Of a stretch of 64,000 nucleotides of DNA, positions 1-8,532 are shown one piece after another. The stretch comes from DATLGB01 sp963724135 (GTDB lineage Bacteria > Actinomycetota > Thermoleophilia > Solirubrobacterales > Solirubrobacteraceae). The notes below the pieces were generated by a model that was given only the letters and a program-made list of their open reading frames with translations, did no database searches and was not told the origin of the DNA. The first letter of the stretch is position 1; every line of letters begins with the position of its first letter. Position numbers and translations under genes: made by a program. The stretch covers positions 310,001-374,000 of the forward strand of contig CAVRTA010000005.1 in the NCBI GenBank assembly GCA_963724135.1, read 5' to 3'.

Positions 1-595
1 TGGGCTTCGCCATCGCGTCGAGCGTGCGCATGTTGTGCAGCCGGTCGGCGAGCTTGATCAGGATGACCCGGATGTCCGTGGCCATCGCCACGAGCATCTT
101 GCGGTAGTTCTCGGCCTGCGCCTCGTCGCGCGACTGGAACACGACACCCGTGAGCTTGGTGACGCCGTCGACGAGCCCGGCGACCTCGTCGCCGAAGCTC
201 TCGCGCACCTCGTCGAGCGAGGCGGTGGTGTCCTCGACGGTGTCGTGCAGCAGCGCGGCACACAGCGTCGCCGTGTCCAGCCGCATGCCGGCGCAGATCT
301 TCGCCACGCCGACCGGGTGCACGATGAACTCCTCGCCGGACTTGCGGCGCTGGTTCTCGTGGTGCTCGCAGGCGAACTCGAACGCCTGCAACAGCTTGGA
401 GTGGTCGACGGGATCGGCCGCCTCGTCGGCGTGCTCGGACACGACCGCATAGAGGTCGGCGAGCAACTCGCGCTCGAGGTCGGTGAGGTCGGCCGGCGCT
501 TCGCCGAGCAGCCGGTGCTCCTCGGTGTCGGTGAGCCCGACGGGCCGGCGCTCGACGAAGTGCTCGATCGTCTCGGCGTCCGGCTCCTCGGTCAC
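1..595 (-). CDS. relA: RelA/SpoT-family (p)ppGpp synthetase/hydrolase, N-terminal 198 residues
   Basis: Cytosolic enzyme of the stringent response that makes and/or degrades (p)ppGpp. Only the N-terminal hydrolase (HD) region lies in the window; the synthetase, TGS and ACT domains would be beyond base 1. Seen directly: a conserved block near residues 83-94 (RRKSGEEFIVHP), the HD motif at 117-118 (LLHDTVEDT), and KLADRLHNMRTL at 181-192, all typical of Rsh proteins. The intact HD motif argues for a hydrolase-competent bifunctional enzyme. Start chosen at the GTG whose first bases overlap the recJ stop (GTGA), so it is translated downstream of recJ. Actinobacteria usually keep relA downstream of secDF, as here. 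Confidence 0.93.
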   Translation of the reverse strand, partial: MTEEPDAETIEHFVERRPVGLTDTEEHRLLGEAPADLTDLERELLADLYAVVSEHADEAADPVDHSKLLQAFEFACEHHENQRRKSGEEFIVHPVGVAKICAGMRLDTATLCAALLHDTVEDTTASLDEVRESFGDEVAGLVDGVTKLTGVVFQSRDEAQAENYRKMLVAMATDIRVILIKLADRLHNMRTLDAMAKP

Positions 596-2994
596 GCCGC
601 CTTCGGGATGGCGCTCGTCAGGCACGCGCGCCCCTCCTCCAGCCGGCGGCGGTAGGCGACGTACGCACGTGACCGCTCGGGCGCGACCTTCTTGAGCGGT
701 GCGGGAGCGAGGCTGAAGGACCGGGCATCGAAGGCGACGAGGTCGAGTTCGACCAGCACCCGCAGGAGCCTGCCCGCGAATGCAGGTGTGCACGGCTGGC
801 GCCCCTCACCGCGCAGCAGCGCTTCCGCCGCCTCACCGGCGACGCGCCCGCGGCGCAGGCTGCGATAGAGCGCCCGAAGGGGTTCGAGGAGCGTGTATTC
901 CCACTCATGGATCGTCAGTGCGAAGCGTAGCTCAGGGTCTCCGTAGGCCAGATGGGTGTGGCCGCTGCCTGCAAGGGCTTCTTCGGCGTTTGTGGGGGAC
1001 GGGTCAAGCGCCACGATGTGCTCGAACCGCTCGCTGAGGGAGGGAGCCTGGGGCCAGGTCGTGAGCGCGAAGCCTCCCACGCGGCCCGCGAGCGCCTGCG
1101 CGCGGTGCTCCGCGTGCGCGCACACGACCAGCACCGGCTCACCGGTCGCCACGAGGTCCGCGATCGTCCCGACGATCCCCGCGCCCCGCACATCCCGGAT
1201 CTCCCGCTCGAACGTGCAGGATCTCCGGCCCGTCCGGACATCCTGCGCGTTCGACGGGTCGAGGGGCGCGCTCATCTCGGCGAGGACGCCGTCCCGGAAG
1301 GAGGCTGGCTCTCCGACGCGCTCGATCGCTGACGCGCACGGCCTCGACCGTCGCACGAGCACGCGGGGCTCGACGGAGCCGTTCCACGTGTTCACCTCCA
1401 ACCGCACGGCGGCGTCGACGGGCCCCGCCGGCAGCGACACGCCCTCGCCGAAGCGCACCGCACGGGCGCTGCCCAGTCGGAAGCGCACGTGCCGCTCGCC
1501 GTCCCCCATCGCCCGCCCATCGCGGCATTGAACCCCGGGCACCAGCAGCGTCACCGGCGGGTTGGAGCAGCCGAAGGGCTCCAGCTGAGCGAGCTCCTCG
1601 GCCAGCCCCAGATCGAGCCCATCGCAAGCGACCACGGCATCGAGTCGCTCGACCGGCACCAGATCCACCTCCCTCAGTGACTGCGCGGCGTGCGCCACGA
1701 ACGCGTCACGAAAGTCGCCGACGCTCGCGGAAGCGATCGTGCAGCCCGCCGCCGCCCGATGGCCGCCGTGCCGGAGTAGATGACTCTTGGAAGCCTCCAT
1801 CCCGGCGAGCAGGTCGTAGGCCGGGATCGACCTCCCCGACCCCGTTCCCTCGTCCCCCTCCAGCGCGATCATCACCGTCGGCCGGTGGTGGCGCTCGGCG
1901 ATGCGCGCCGCGACGATCCCGATCACGCCCGGGTGCCAGCCGTCGTGCGCGAGGACGTAGGCGATCTGGTCGCCGTGCTCGCGTACCTGCGCCTCGGCCT
2001 CGAAGAGCATGCGGGTCTCGATGTCACGTCGCTGCTGGTTGAGATGGTCGAGCTCCTCGGCCACCGCGCGGGCACGGTCGGCATCCGACGTGAGCAGCAG
2101 CTCCAGCCCCGCATCCGCGCGTGCGACCCGGCCGGACGCGTTGATCCGCGGAGCGAGCCGGAACCCGATGGCTGTCGCGTCGACGGCGCTCGGATCCACG
2201 CGCGCGACCTCCATCAGTGCACGCAGCCCCGGCTTGCGCGTTCTCCTCAGTGCCTGAAGACCGGCGCGGACGAGCGCGCGGTTCTCGTCCTGGAGCGGGA
2301 CCACGTCCGCCACCGTGGCGAGCGCCACCAGGTCGAGGTCCTCGTCGGCGAGCGCCGGGTCGCTCCCGGCGGCGGCGAGCAGGGCGCCGGCGAGCCTGTG
2401 GGCCACGCCGGCAGCGCACAGGTCCGGGCAGGGGTAGCCCGCCAGCCGCGGGTGCACGATCGGCGCCTGCGGCAGAGCGCCGTCCGCGCGCGGCGCGTGG
2501 TGGTCGGTGACGACGACGTCGAGACCCAGCGCCGTGGCGTGCGCCACCTCCTCGACGGCGGTGATGGCGCAGTCGGCCGTGATCAGCAGGTCGGTACCGC
2601 GGGCGGCGAGACGCTCGATCGTCTCCCGGCTGAGGCCATAGCCATCCTCGGTGCGGCTCGGCAGGTACCAGCTGACCGTCGCGCCGAGCGTGCGCAGGAC
2701 GCGCACCAGGATGGCCGTCGACGTGACGCCGTCGACGTCGTAGTCCCCGTGGACGACGATGCGGTGGCTCGCGCTGACGTGGGTGAGGATGTGCTCGGCG
2801 ACGGCGGTGAGGCCGGGGAAGTCGTCGAGCGAGTGGCGGGTGTCGGCGCGCAGGAAGGCGGCGGCGGCGGCTGAGTCGGTCAGGCCGCGGCGCGTGAGGA
2901 TCTGCCCGACGGTGTGGCTCACCCCGAGGTCGCGCTCCAGCCGGGCACAAGCGGCGAAGTCGTATGGGCTGAGCTCGAAACGCGCCTCGGGCAC
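592..2994 (-). CDS. recJ: Single-stranded-DNA-specific exonuclease RecJ
   Basis: 5'-3' ssDNA exonuclease of the DHH phosphoesterase superfamily, used in recombination and repair. The 800-residue product has the metal-binding motif HGDYDVDG at residues 82-89, the DHH motif at 164-166, a RINASGR motif of the DHH core, and a later GGHRAAAG stretch typical of the DHHA1 domain. It is longer than the roughly 570 residues of E. coli RecJ because of a C-terminal extension of about 200 residues, common in actinobacterial homologues. The GTG start has a TACTTT box 6 nt upstream, so it may have its own leaderless promoter in addition to read-through from secDF. The stop overlaps the relA start by 4 nt. 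Confidence 0.93.
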   Translation of the reverse strand: MPEARFELSPYDFAACARLERDLGVSHTVGQILTRRGLTDSAAAAAFLRADTRHSLDDFPGLTAVAEHILTHVSASHRIVVHGDYDVDGVTSTAILVRVLRTLGATVSWYLPSRTEDGYGLSRETIERLAARGTDLLITADCAITAVEEVAHATALGLDVVVTDHHAPRADGALPQAPIVHPRLAGYPCPDLCAAGVAHRLAGALLAAAGSDPALADEDLDLVALATVADVVPLQDENRALVRAGLQALRRTRKPGLRALMEVARVDPSAVDATAIGFRLAPRINASGRVARADAGLELLLTSDADRARAVAEELDHLNQQRRDIETRMLFEAEAQVREHGDQIAYVLAHDGWHPGVIGIVAARIAERHHRPTVMIALEGDEGTGSGRSIPAYDLLAGMEASKSHLLRHGGHRAAAGCTIASASVGDFRDAFVAHAAQSLREVDLVPVERLDAVVACDGLDLGLAEELAQLEPFGCSNPPVTLLVPGVQCRDGRAMGDGERHVRFRLGSARAVRFGEGVSLPAGPVDAAVRLEVNTWNGSVEPRVLVRRSRPCASAIERVGEPASFRDGVLAEMSAPLDPSNAQDVRTGRRSCTFEREIRDVRGAGIVGTIADLVATGEPVLVVCAHAEHRAQALAGRVGGFALTTWPQAPSLSERFEHIVALDPSPTNAEEALAGSGHTHLAYGDPELRFALTIHEWEYTLLEPLRALYRSLRRGRVAGEAAEALLRGEGRQPCTPAFAGRLLRVLVELDLVAFDARSFSLAPAPLKKVAPERSRAYVAYRRRLEEGRACLTSAIPKAA

Positions 2995-3000
2995 TGCGCG

Positions 3001-3006
3001 AAAGTA
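3001..3006 (-). promoter_or_regulatory. Putative -10 box (TACTTT) for recJ
   Basis: On the minus strand TACTTT lies 6 nt before the recJ GTG start, in the 30-nt gap after the small membrane-protein gene. This spacing would give a leaderless or nearly leaderless mRNA and recurs at many genes in the window. No -35 element is claimed. Confidence 0.4.
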
Positions 3007-3024
3007 CGCGCGCGACCGGACGGA

Positions 3025-3318
3025 TCAGTCGGTGGCGAGCCCGCCGCGGGCCTCGGCGTCGCGCCGCTCCTGGCGCACGCCGATGAAGTACATGAGCGCG
3101 ATTCCGATCAGCGCGCCCGGGACCGCCTGCAGCGCGGTGCCGAAGCCCATCTCCTCATTGCCCGGCACCTCGAAGCCGGTGATCACGAGCCCGATCACGA
3201 GACTGCCGAGGGTCGCGCCCACGAACGCCCCGATGATCCCGCCCCACGAGCGATCGGGGATGAAGACCGTGAAGTGCCAGATGGCGAGGCCGACCATGAC
3301 CCACACGAGCGCGCCCAT
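3025..3318 (-). CDS. Small three-helix membrane protein of unknown function
   Basis: A 97-residue protein with three predicted membrane segments: about residues 4-22 (VWVMVGLAIW...), 26-48 (glycine-rich, GGIIGAFVGATLGS) and 62-80 (PGALIGIALMYFIG), ending in a short charged tail. The Gly-rich repeat resembles GlsB/YeaQ-type transglycosylase-associated small membrane proteins, but the match is only general. Its ATG follows the secDF TAA stop with no gap, so the two are almost certainly co-translated. Its place between secDF and recJ suggests a membrane role linked to the Sec accessory complex, but that is inference. It is not recognisable as YajC, which lacks three membrane helices. Confidence 0.75.
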   Translation of the reverse strand: MGALVWVMVGLAIWHFTVFIPDRSWGGIIGAFVGATLGSLVIGLVITGFEVPGNEEMGFGTALQAVPGALIGIALMYFIGVRQERRDAEARGGLATD

Positions 3319-6168
3319 TTACCGCGGCCTCCCGTGCTTGGTGTTGCGCGGCTTGCGCGGCTTGTCGCCCGCGCCGTCGCCGTCGGTCTGCGTGCGCGCG
3401 CGGCGCCCGCCCGCCGGGCGACTGGTCGTGCGCGCGGGAGCAACCGCGGGCTTCGACTCGACGCCGAGGTTGGCGACCATGTCGTCGAACTCCTCGCGGC
3501 TGACCCCCTGGCCGGGATCCGCCGTCGCGGGGGCGCGGCGGCGCTTGGACGGCACGACGTCCACCGGCTGGCCCGCGGTCACCACCGCGTAGGCGGGGAC
3601 GCGCCCGTGCTCGGCGATGATCCGCGCGGTGCGGGCCTTGTAGATGGGCTCGCGCTCCTTCCACAGCGTCAGCACCGGGCCGGCGATGAACACCGACGAG
3701 TACGTGCCCGACAGCGTGCCGATGAACAGCGCAAAGGCGAAGTCCTTGAGCGTCTCGCCGCCGAACAGCAGGAGTCCGAACACCGGGAGCACGGTGCAGA
3801 ACGAGGTCGCCAGCGAGCGGACGATGACCTCGGACATGGAGCGGTTGACGATCTGCGAGAACGTCGCGCTCGGCATGCGCGGGATGTTCTCCCGGATCCG
3901 GTCGAACACGATGATCGTGTCGTAGAGGGAGAAGCCCAGGATGGTCAGCAGCGCCGCGACCGTCGACGCCGTCACCTCCCTGCCGACAAGGGCGTACACG
4001 CCCCCGGTGATGAGGATGTCGTGCATCAGCGCGATCAGCACCGGCACCGCGAACTTCCACTGGAAGCGCAGGGCGATGTAGACCCCGATCACCAGCAGCG
4101 AGGCGATGATCGCCACCAGCGCGGAGTTCGCGATCGACTGGCCGAAGGTCGGGCCGATCGAGGTCGAGGACGACGACTCGAGCCCGAACTCGTCCGTCAG
4201 CGCCCGCTCGACGCGGTCGACCTGCGGCGGCTCGAGCTCGCCCGTGGCGATCTGGACGACATTCTCCCCGAGATCGGGGGCGGTCACCGTCGTCACCTCG
4301 GAGCCCTCGAACCCGACTGCCGCCACGGTGTCGCGGACCTGCTCCACCGTCGCCGGCTGCTCGAGCGACGCCTGGATCTTCGTGCCGGCCTGGAAGTCGA
4401 TGCCGAGCTCGAGCCCCTTGCCGGCGATCCCGAGCGCGCCGATCAGCAGGATGACGCCGGAGGCCGAGAAGAACCACTTCGACTTGCCCATGAAGTCGAT
4501 GCGGATGCCGCCGCGCGACTTCGCCGCACCGAGCGAGGCCTTCGAGCGCAGCACGTTGGTGCCGCGCAGGGTGAGCAGGATCGCCTGCGTGGCGAGCACG
4601 GCGGTGAACAGCGAGACCATCGTGCCGACGCCGAGCATGAACGCGAAGCCCTTGACGCCCGCGGTCGCGAGGATGAACAGGATGAATGCGACGAGGAAGG
4701 TGACGACGTTGGCGTCGAGGATCGTCGCGATGCCCTTCCGGTAGCCCTCGGCGATCGCGGCGCCCGTCGATCTGCCGCGCCTCACCTCTTCCTTGACGCG
4801 TTCGAAGATGACGATGTTGGCGTCCGCCGCCACGCCGAGCGTGAGGATCAGGCCCGCGATGCCCGGCAGGGTGAGGACGATCGGCACCAGCTTGACGATC
4901 GCGTAGAAGTAGAAGGCGTAGATCGCCAGCGCCGTCACCGCGATCAGGCCGAGCACGCGGTAGAAGACGAGCAGGAAGACCGCGACGATGATGAAGCCGG
5001 CAATGCCCGCCTTGAGGCCCTGGTCGAGCGCCTGCTGGCCCAGCGAAGCCGAGACCTGCGAGCGGCTGATCAGCTCGAGCCGGAGCGGCAGCGCGCCGAT
5101 CTTGAGGAAGTTCGCCAGATCCTGCGCCGAGGTCGTCGTGAAGGAGCCGGAGATCTGCGCGCCGGTGGTGCCGTCGATCCCGTCGGGGTTCTCCCCGTAA
5201 TCGATGTACGGGATCGACACGACCTCGTTGTCGAGCACGATGGCGAAGTGCTGTGACTGGACCTGGGGATCCTGGCCCGGGAGCGCGTTGTCGGCGCCGC
5301 GCGCCGCGATCTCGCGCGTGATGTTCTGGAACTGGCGCTGGCCGAGGTCCGAGAAGTCGAACGTGACGATCGGCTCGTTGGTCGTCTGGTCGAAGTTCTG
5401 CTCCGGGTTCTTGATGTCCTTGCCCGACAGGGCCGGGTTGTCGCGCAGGATCCACCAGGAGTCGGGCTTCTTCCCCAGGGTGCCGTCCTCGTTGACCGGC
5501 CGCTCGACGCGGACGATCAGGATCCCGTTGTCGACCTTGATGGCCTCGGCGCCGGCGGGCTTCTCGCCGCCCTCCTCCTCTTGCCAGAGGTCGTCCTGGT
5601 CGGCTTCGGGCAGGCCGCCGTTGACGGGGTCGTGGTTCTTCTCGAATCCGTACCAGCGCGTCTCGGACGCCGCCGTCACGTTGTCGCCGTTGTAGGCGGG
5701 GCACTTGGACGCCTGCTTGACCGCGTTGTAGAGCCCGGCAACCTGGGTCGGCCCGTCCTGGGACGTGTAGGGCGCGTCCGGGTTCGTCTGGCAGTCGTCG
5801 TCGAGGAGGTTGGTCTCCCAGTCGTAGAAGTACAGCTGGGCGGTCGTGCCGACCTGATCGGCGGCGCGCTCGGCGCTGCTGACGGCCGGGAGGTCGACCT
5901 CGATCTGGTCCGCGCCCGAGCGGCTGATCGAGGGTTCGGCGACACCGAGCGAGTCGACGCGGTCCCGGATGATGTCGACGGCGCGGTCGAGCGCCTCCTG
6001 GGTGACGCGGGGCTGCTGCTTGGTCGGCTTGCCCTGGTAGACGAGCGAGGCGCCGCCCTGCAGGTCGAGGCCGAGCTTCGTGTCCCTGGTCGAGATGGCC
6101 GCGATCGACCCGGCGATCAGGCCGAGGACCAGCAGCAGGACGAAGAGATTGCGACGGCGCTCTGACAC
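3319..6168 (-). CDS. secDF: Fused protein translocase subunit SecDF
   Basis: RND-type, proton-driven accessory of the SecYEG translocon that helps pull preproteins out of the membrane. The 949-residue product is a natural SecD-SecF fusion: SecD occupies the N-terminal half, with an N-terminal helix, GLDLQGG at 33-39, a large P1 periplasmic domain and LGVAADANIVIFERVKEE; SecF starts near residue 555 (GKSKWFFSASG, GIDFQAG) and carries GFSLYDTIIVFDRIREN. Actinobacteria more often encode secD and secF separately. The C-terminal tail is basic and proline/arginine rich. The start is GTG, 12 nt downstream of the zinc-ribbon gene stop; no yajC is seen next to it. Confidence 0.94.
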   Translation of the reverse strand: MSERRRNLFVLLLVLGLIAGSIAAISTRDTKLGLDLQGGASLVYQGKPTKQQPRVTQEALDRAVDIIRDRVDSLGVAEPSISRSGADQIEVDLPAVSSAERAADQVGTTAQLYFYDWETNLLDDDCQTNPDAPYTSQDGPTQVAGLYNAVKQASKCPAYNGDNVTAASETRWYGFEKNHDPVNGGLPEADQDDLWQEEEGGEKPAGAEAIKVDNGILIVRVERPVNEDGTLGKKPDSWWILRDNPALSGKDIKNPEQNFDQTTNEPIVTFDFSDLGQRQFQNITREIAARGADNALPGQDPQVQSQHFAIVLDNEVVSIPYIDYGENPDGIDGTTGAQISGSFTTTSAQDLANFLKIGALPLRLELISRSQVSASLGQQALDQGLKAGIAGFIIVAVFLLVFYRVLGLIAVTALAIYAFYFYAIVKLVPIVLTLPGIAGLILTLGVAADANIVIFERVKEEVRRGRSTGAAIAEGYRKGIATILDANVVTFLVAFILFILATAGVKGFAFMLGVGTMVSLFTAVLATQAILLTLRGTNVLRSKASLGAAKSRGGIRIDFMGKSKWFFSASGVILLIGALGIAGKGLELGIDFQAGTKIQASLEQPATVEQVRDTVAAVGFEGSEVTTVTAPDLGENVVQIATGELEPPQVDRVERALTDEFGLESSSSTSIGPTFGQSIANSALVAIIASLLVIGVYIALRFQWKFAVPVLIALMHDILITGGVYALVGREVTASTVAALLTILGFSLYDTIIVFDRIRENIPRMPSATFSQIVNRSMSEVIVRSLATSFCTVLPVFGLLLFGGETLKDFAFALFIGTLSGTYSSVFIAGPVLTLWKEREPIYKARTARIIAEHGRVPAYAVVTAGQPVDVVPSKRRRAPATADPGQGVSREEFDDMVANLGVESKPAVAPARTTSRPAGGRRARTQTDGDGAGDKPRKPRNTKHGRPR

Positions 6169-6180
6169 GTGTGGGTGGGC

Positions 6181-6636
6181 CTACTGGGCCTTCTGGGGCG
6201 TGAGGACGACCAGCAGGCCGCCGTCCTCATCGTATGCGGGGAACAGGTCGGCACGAGCCTGAGCGGGAATGTCACCCTCGGCGTGCAGGCGAACCGGCTT
6301 GTCGAGCTGGCGCACTCCCCACTCGAGCGCGGTCGAGACGGGATCGTCCCCGTTGTCGAACTGGAGGCCGAGCACCTCGTGCAGCGAGCGCCCGATCGTC
6401 TTCTCGTCGGAGAGCCCCGTCAGCTCCTTGGAACCGCGGCCGCAGGCGATGACGCGACCCTGCTGGTCGCAGGTGAAGAAGGCAGCGTTGGGCGCGGGGT
6501 AGTAGTCGTCGAGCAGTTCGAACAGGAACGCGAAGCCGCAGTTCGAGCAGCCCTTGGGCATGTTGCGGAAGCCCGCTGTGCGCTCGGTCTCGGAGCTGCG
6601 GCGACCGCAGTTGGGGCAGATGAACAGGTGAGCCAT
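6181..6636 (-). CDS. Zinc-ribbon plus PAS-like domain protein, function unknown
   Basis: A 151-residue cytosolic protein. The N-terminus has four cysteines in two CxxC pairs (C7/C10 and C30/C33), a probable zinc ribbon. Residues about 45-145 look PAS-like (AAFFTCDQQGRVIACGRGSKELTGL... and IGRSLHEVLGLQ). This suggests a small sensor or regulatory adaptor, but no output domain is present. It lies 12 nt upstream of secDF, in the place where yajC is found in many actinobacteria, so it is probably co-transcribed with the Sec genes. The longer open frame reaching 7155 overlaps the opposite-strand DipZ gene and is rejected; the ATG at 6636 is preceded by GAAAG and, 13 nt upstream, TAAAGT. Confidence 0.8.
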   Translation of the reverse strand: MAHLFICPNCGRRSSETERTAGFRNMPKGCSNCGFAFLFELLDDYYPAPNAAFFTCDQQGRVIACGRGSKELTGLSDEKTIGRSLHEVLGLQFDNGDDPVSTALEWGVRQLDKPVRLHAEGDIPAQARADLFPAYDEDGGLLVVLTPQKAQ

Positions 6637-6701
6637 CTTTCGGGCGCGCACTTTAGAGGCGCGAAGTAACGGCTTCCTTTGAGTAGGAGACTCCTCTGCG
6701 C

Positions 6702-8327
6702 ATGGAGTTCGCCCTCGCCGCGCTGTTTGCACTGATCGCCGGGTTCGGGACGGCGTTCTCGCCGTGCGTGCTGCCCGTGCTGCCGCTCGTGCTGTCGGGA
6801 GGTGCCTCGGGCGGGCGGCGGCGGCCGCTCGGGATCGCCGTGGGCCTGGCGGGGTCGTTCGCTTTCGCGACGCTGGCCCTGGCGTACGTGATCGCGGCGC
6901 TCGGGCTGCCGGACGACCTGCTGCGGACGGCCGCGATCGTCGTCCTGCTCGTGTTCGGGCTGTCGCTGGTCGTGCGACCGATCGCCGCGCGGATGGAGGC
7001 CTGGCTCTCCCGCGTGGTCCCGGCACGAACTGCGGGCACCGAGGGAGAGGGGTTCGGGTCGGGCGTTGTCCTCGGCGGGTCGCTGGGCCTGCTCTACGTC
7101 CCGTGCGCTGGCCCCGTTCTGGCCGCGGTGCTGACCGTCTCGGCCTCCCAGGCATTATCGGCGCAGCGGCTGGTCACCGGCCTGACCTACGCGGTCGGCA
7201 CGGCGGCCGGTGTGTTCCTGCTCTCGATGGCCGGGCGGCGACTCCTGGCGCGGCTGCGGGCGAACGCCGGGCGTTTCCAGCAGGCGATCGGCGTGGTGAT
7301 GGTCGCGTTCGCGGTCCTGACACTGACGGGTGTCGACGACCGGTTCCGCGTCGAGGTGGCGAACGCGCTGCCCTCCTGGCTCGTCACGCCCACGGAGAAG
7401 CTCGAGGCCGCGGTGACGAAGCCGAACCGGCGCGCCGGCCTGCAGGACGCGGGGCCGGCGCCCGAGCTGCGCGGGACGCAGCGCTGGTTGAACTCCGAGC
7501 CGCTGACCCTGCGCTCCCTGCGCGGCCGCGTGGTGCTGATCGACTTCTGGACCTACACGTGCATCAACTGCATCCGCACGTTCCCGTATCTGAAGGCCTG
7601 GGACGAGCGCTACCGGAGCGAGGGGCTGACGATCATCGGCGTCCACACGCCGGAGTTCGCGTTCGAGAAGGACGCGGGCAACGTCGAGCGCGCGATCCGC
7701 ACGAGCGGGCTCGAGTACCCCGTGGTCCAGGACAACGACTTCGCGGTCTGGAACGCGTTCGGGAACCAGTACTGGCCGGCCAAGTACCTGATCGACGCGC
7801 GCGGGAACCTGCGCTACGCCCACTTCGGCGAGGGCGCCTACGACGAGACCGAGGCCGCGATTCGCACGCTCCTGCGCGAGACCGGTCCCGGCGCCGCACC
7901 CGTGGACGCTCCCACCGCGTCCCGGCGCGTGACGACGCCGGAGACCTACCTCGGCGCGGCCCGCGCCGAGGGCTTCGTCCAGGATCCGCTGCGACCGGGC
8001 GCGCGCGACTTCGGGCCGCTACCGGAGACGCTCGAGCAGGACGAGTTCGCCTTCGGGGGCATCTGGACGCTCGGGCTCGAGGAGGCAACCGCCGGCCTCG
8101 GCGCGCGCGTCGCGCTGCGCTTCGGCGCCCGCCGGGTCTTTCTGGTCCTCGGCTCACCGGGGCGCCCGCGCCGCGTCGAGATCCGGCTCGCAGGCGAGCG
8201 GCCGCGCCGGCTCACCGTGCGCGAGCAGACGCTCTACACGCTCGTGGACCTGCCGCGCGTCCAGTCGCGCCGGCTGGAGCTGCGCTTCGAGCCGGGCGTG
8301 CGGGCGTACGCGTTCACGTTCGGCTAG
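6702..8327 (+). CDS. DipZ-like fusion: CcdA/DsbD membrane domain plus TlpA-type thioredoxin domain
   Basis: Envelope thiol-disulfide protein of 541 residues. The N-terminal part is a CcdA/DsbD-type membrane domain with the paired cysteines C22 (SPCVLP) and C135 (VPCAGP) that relay electrons from cytosolic thioredoxin. After several membrane helices comes an extracytoplasmic thioredoxin fold with the active site CINC at 287-290 (FWTYTCINCIRTFP), then a C-terminal beta-rich domain (residues about 430-541) as in mycobacterial DipZ. Probable role: delivering reductant to exported proteins or cytochrome c assembly. It has a real Shine-Dalgarno sequence (AGGAG, about 8 nt upstream), unlike many genes here. 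It is inserted on the opposite strand between ruvB and the sec block. Confidence 0.9.
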   Translation: MEFALAALFALIAGFGTAFSPCVLPVLPLVLSGGASGGRRRPLGIAVGLAGSFAFATLALAYVIAALGLPDDLLRTAAIVVLLVFGLSLVVRPIAARMEAWLSRVVPARTAGTEGEGFGSGVVLGGSLGLLYVPCAGPVLAAVLTVSASQALSAQRLVTGLTYAVGTAAGVFLLSMAGRRLLARLRANAGRFQQAIGVVMVAFAVLTLTGVDDRFRVEVANALPSWLVTPTEKLEAAVTKPNRRAGLQDAGPAPELRGTQRWLNSEPLTLRSLRGRVVLIDFWTYTCINCIRTFPYLKAWDERYRSEGLTIIGVHTPEFAFEKDAGNVERAIRTSGLEYPVVQDNDFAVWNAFGNQYWPAKYLIDARGNLRYAHFGEGAYDETEAAIRTLLRETGPGAAPVDAPTASRRVTTPETYLGAARAEGFVQDPLRPGARDFGPLPETLEQDEFAFGGIWTLGLEEATAGLGARVALRFGARRVFLVLGSPGRPRRVEIRLAGERPRRLTVREQTLYTLVDLPRVQSRRLELRFEPGVRAYAFTFG

Positions 8328-8415
8328 CGCCTCGCTGCGTTGTGTGCGCGCCGGCCAACGGCATCGATAAGGGAGGGGTTCGATGCGCCGCGCCGGTCCG
8401 CCGGACGATTCCTCC

Positions 8416-8462
8416 GGCATTCGCGAATAAGACATCCATAGGAGGTGCTATTCGCGAATGCC
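8416..8462. repeat. 47-bp palindromic repeat, family A copy 1
   Basis: Perfect 14-bp inverted arms, GGCATTCGCGAATA and its complement, flank a 19-nt centre. It lies in the intergenic space between the convergent dipZ-like gene and ruvB, where a bidirectional terminator would sit. A second 47-bp copy with the same ends (GGCA...TGCC) and a related TCC(T)ATAGG centre is at 43560-43606. No T-tract is present. Confidence 0.75.
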
Positions 8463-8532
8463 AGCCGATCCGCTCCCCTCCTTGTCGCGCAGTCAGGCCA
8501 CGCCTCGACATCCGATCACGCGGCGAGCTGAG

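Noticed and set aside
2914..5256. 780-codon open frame on the plus strand opposite secDF and the small membrane gene
   Set aside because: Composition is Arg/Asp/Glu/Gln-rich with no domain, the typical antisense image of a GC-rich gene; the minus-strand SecDF frame has full family motifs.
3155..5704. 849-codon minus-strand open frame overlapping secDF in another frame
   Set aside because: Arg/Gly/Ala/Pro-rich shadow; SecDF in the correct frame explains the region.
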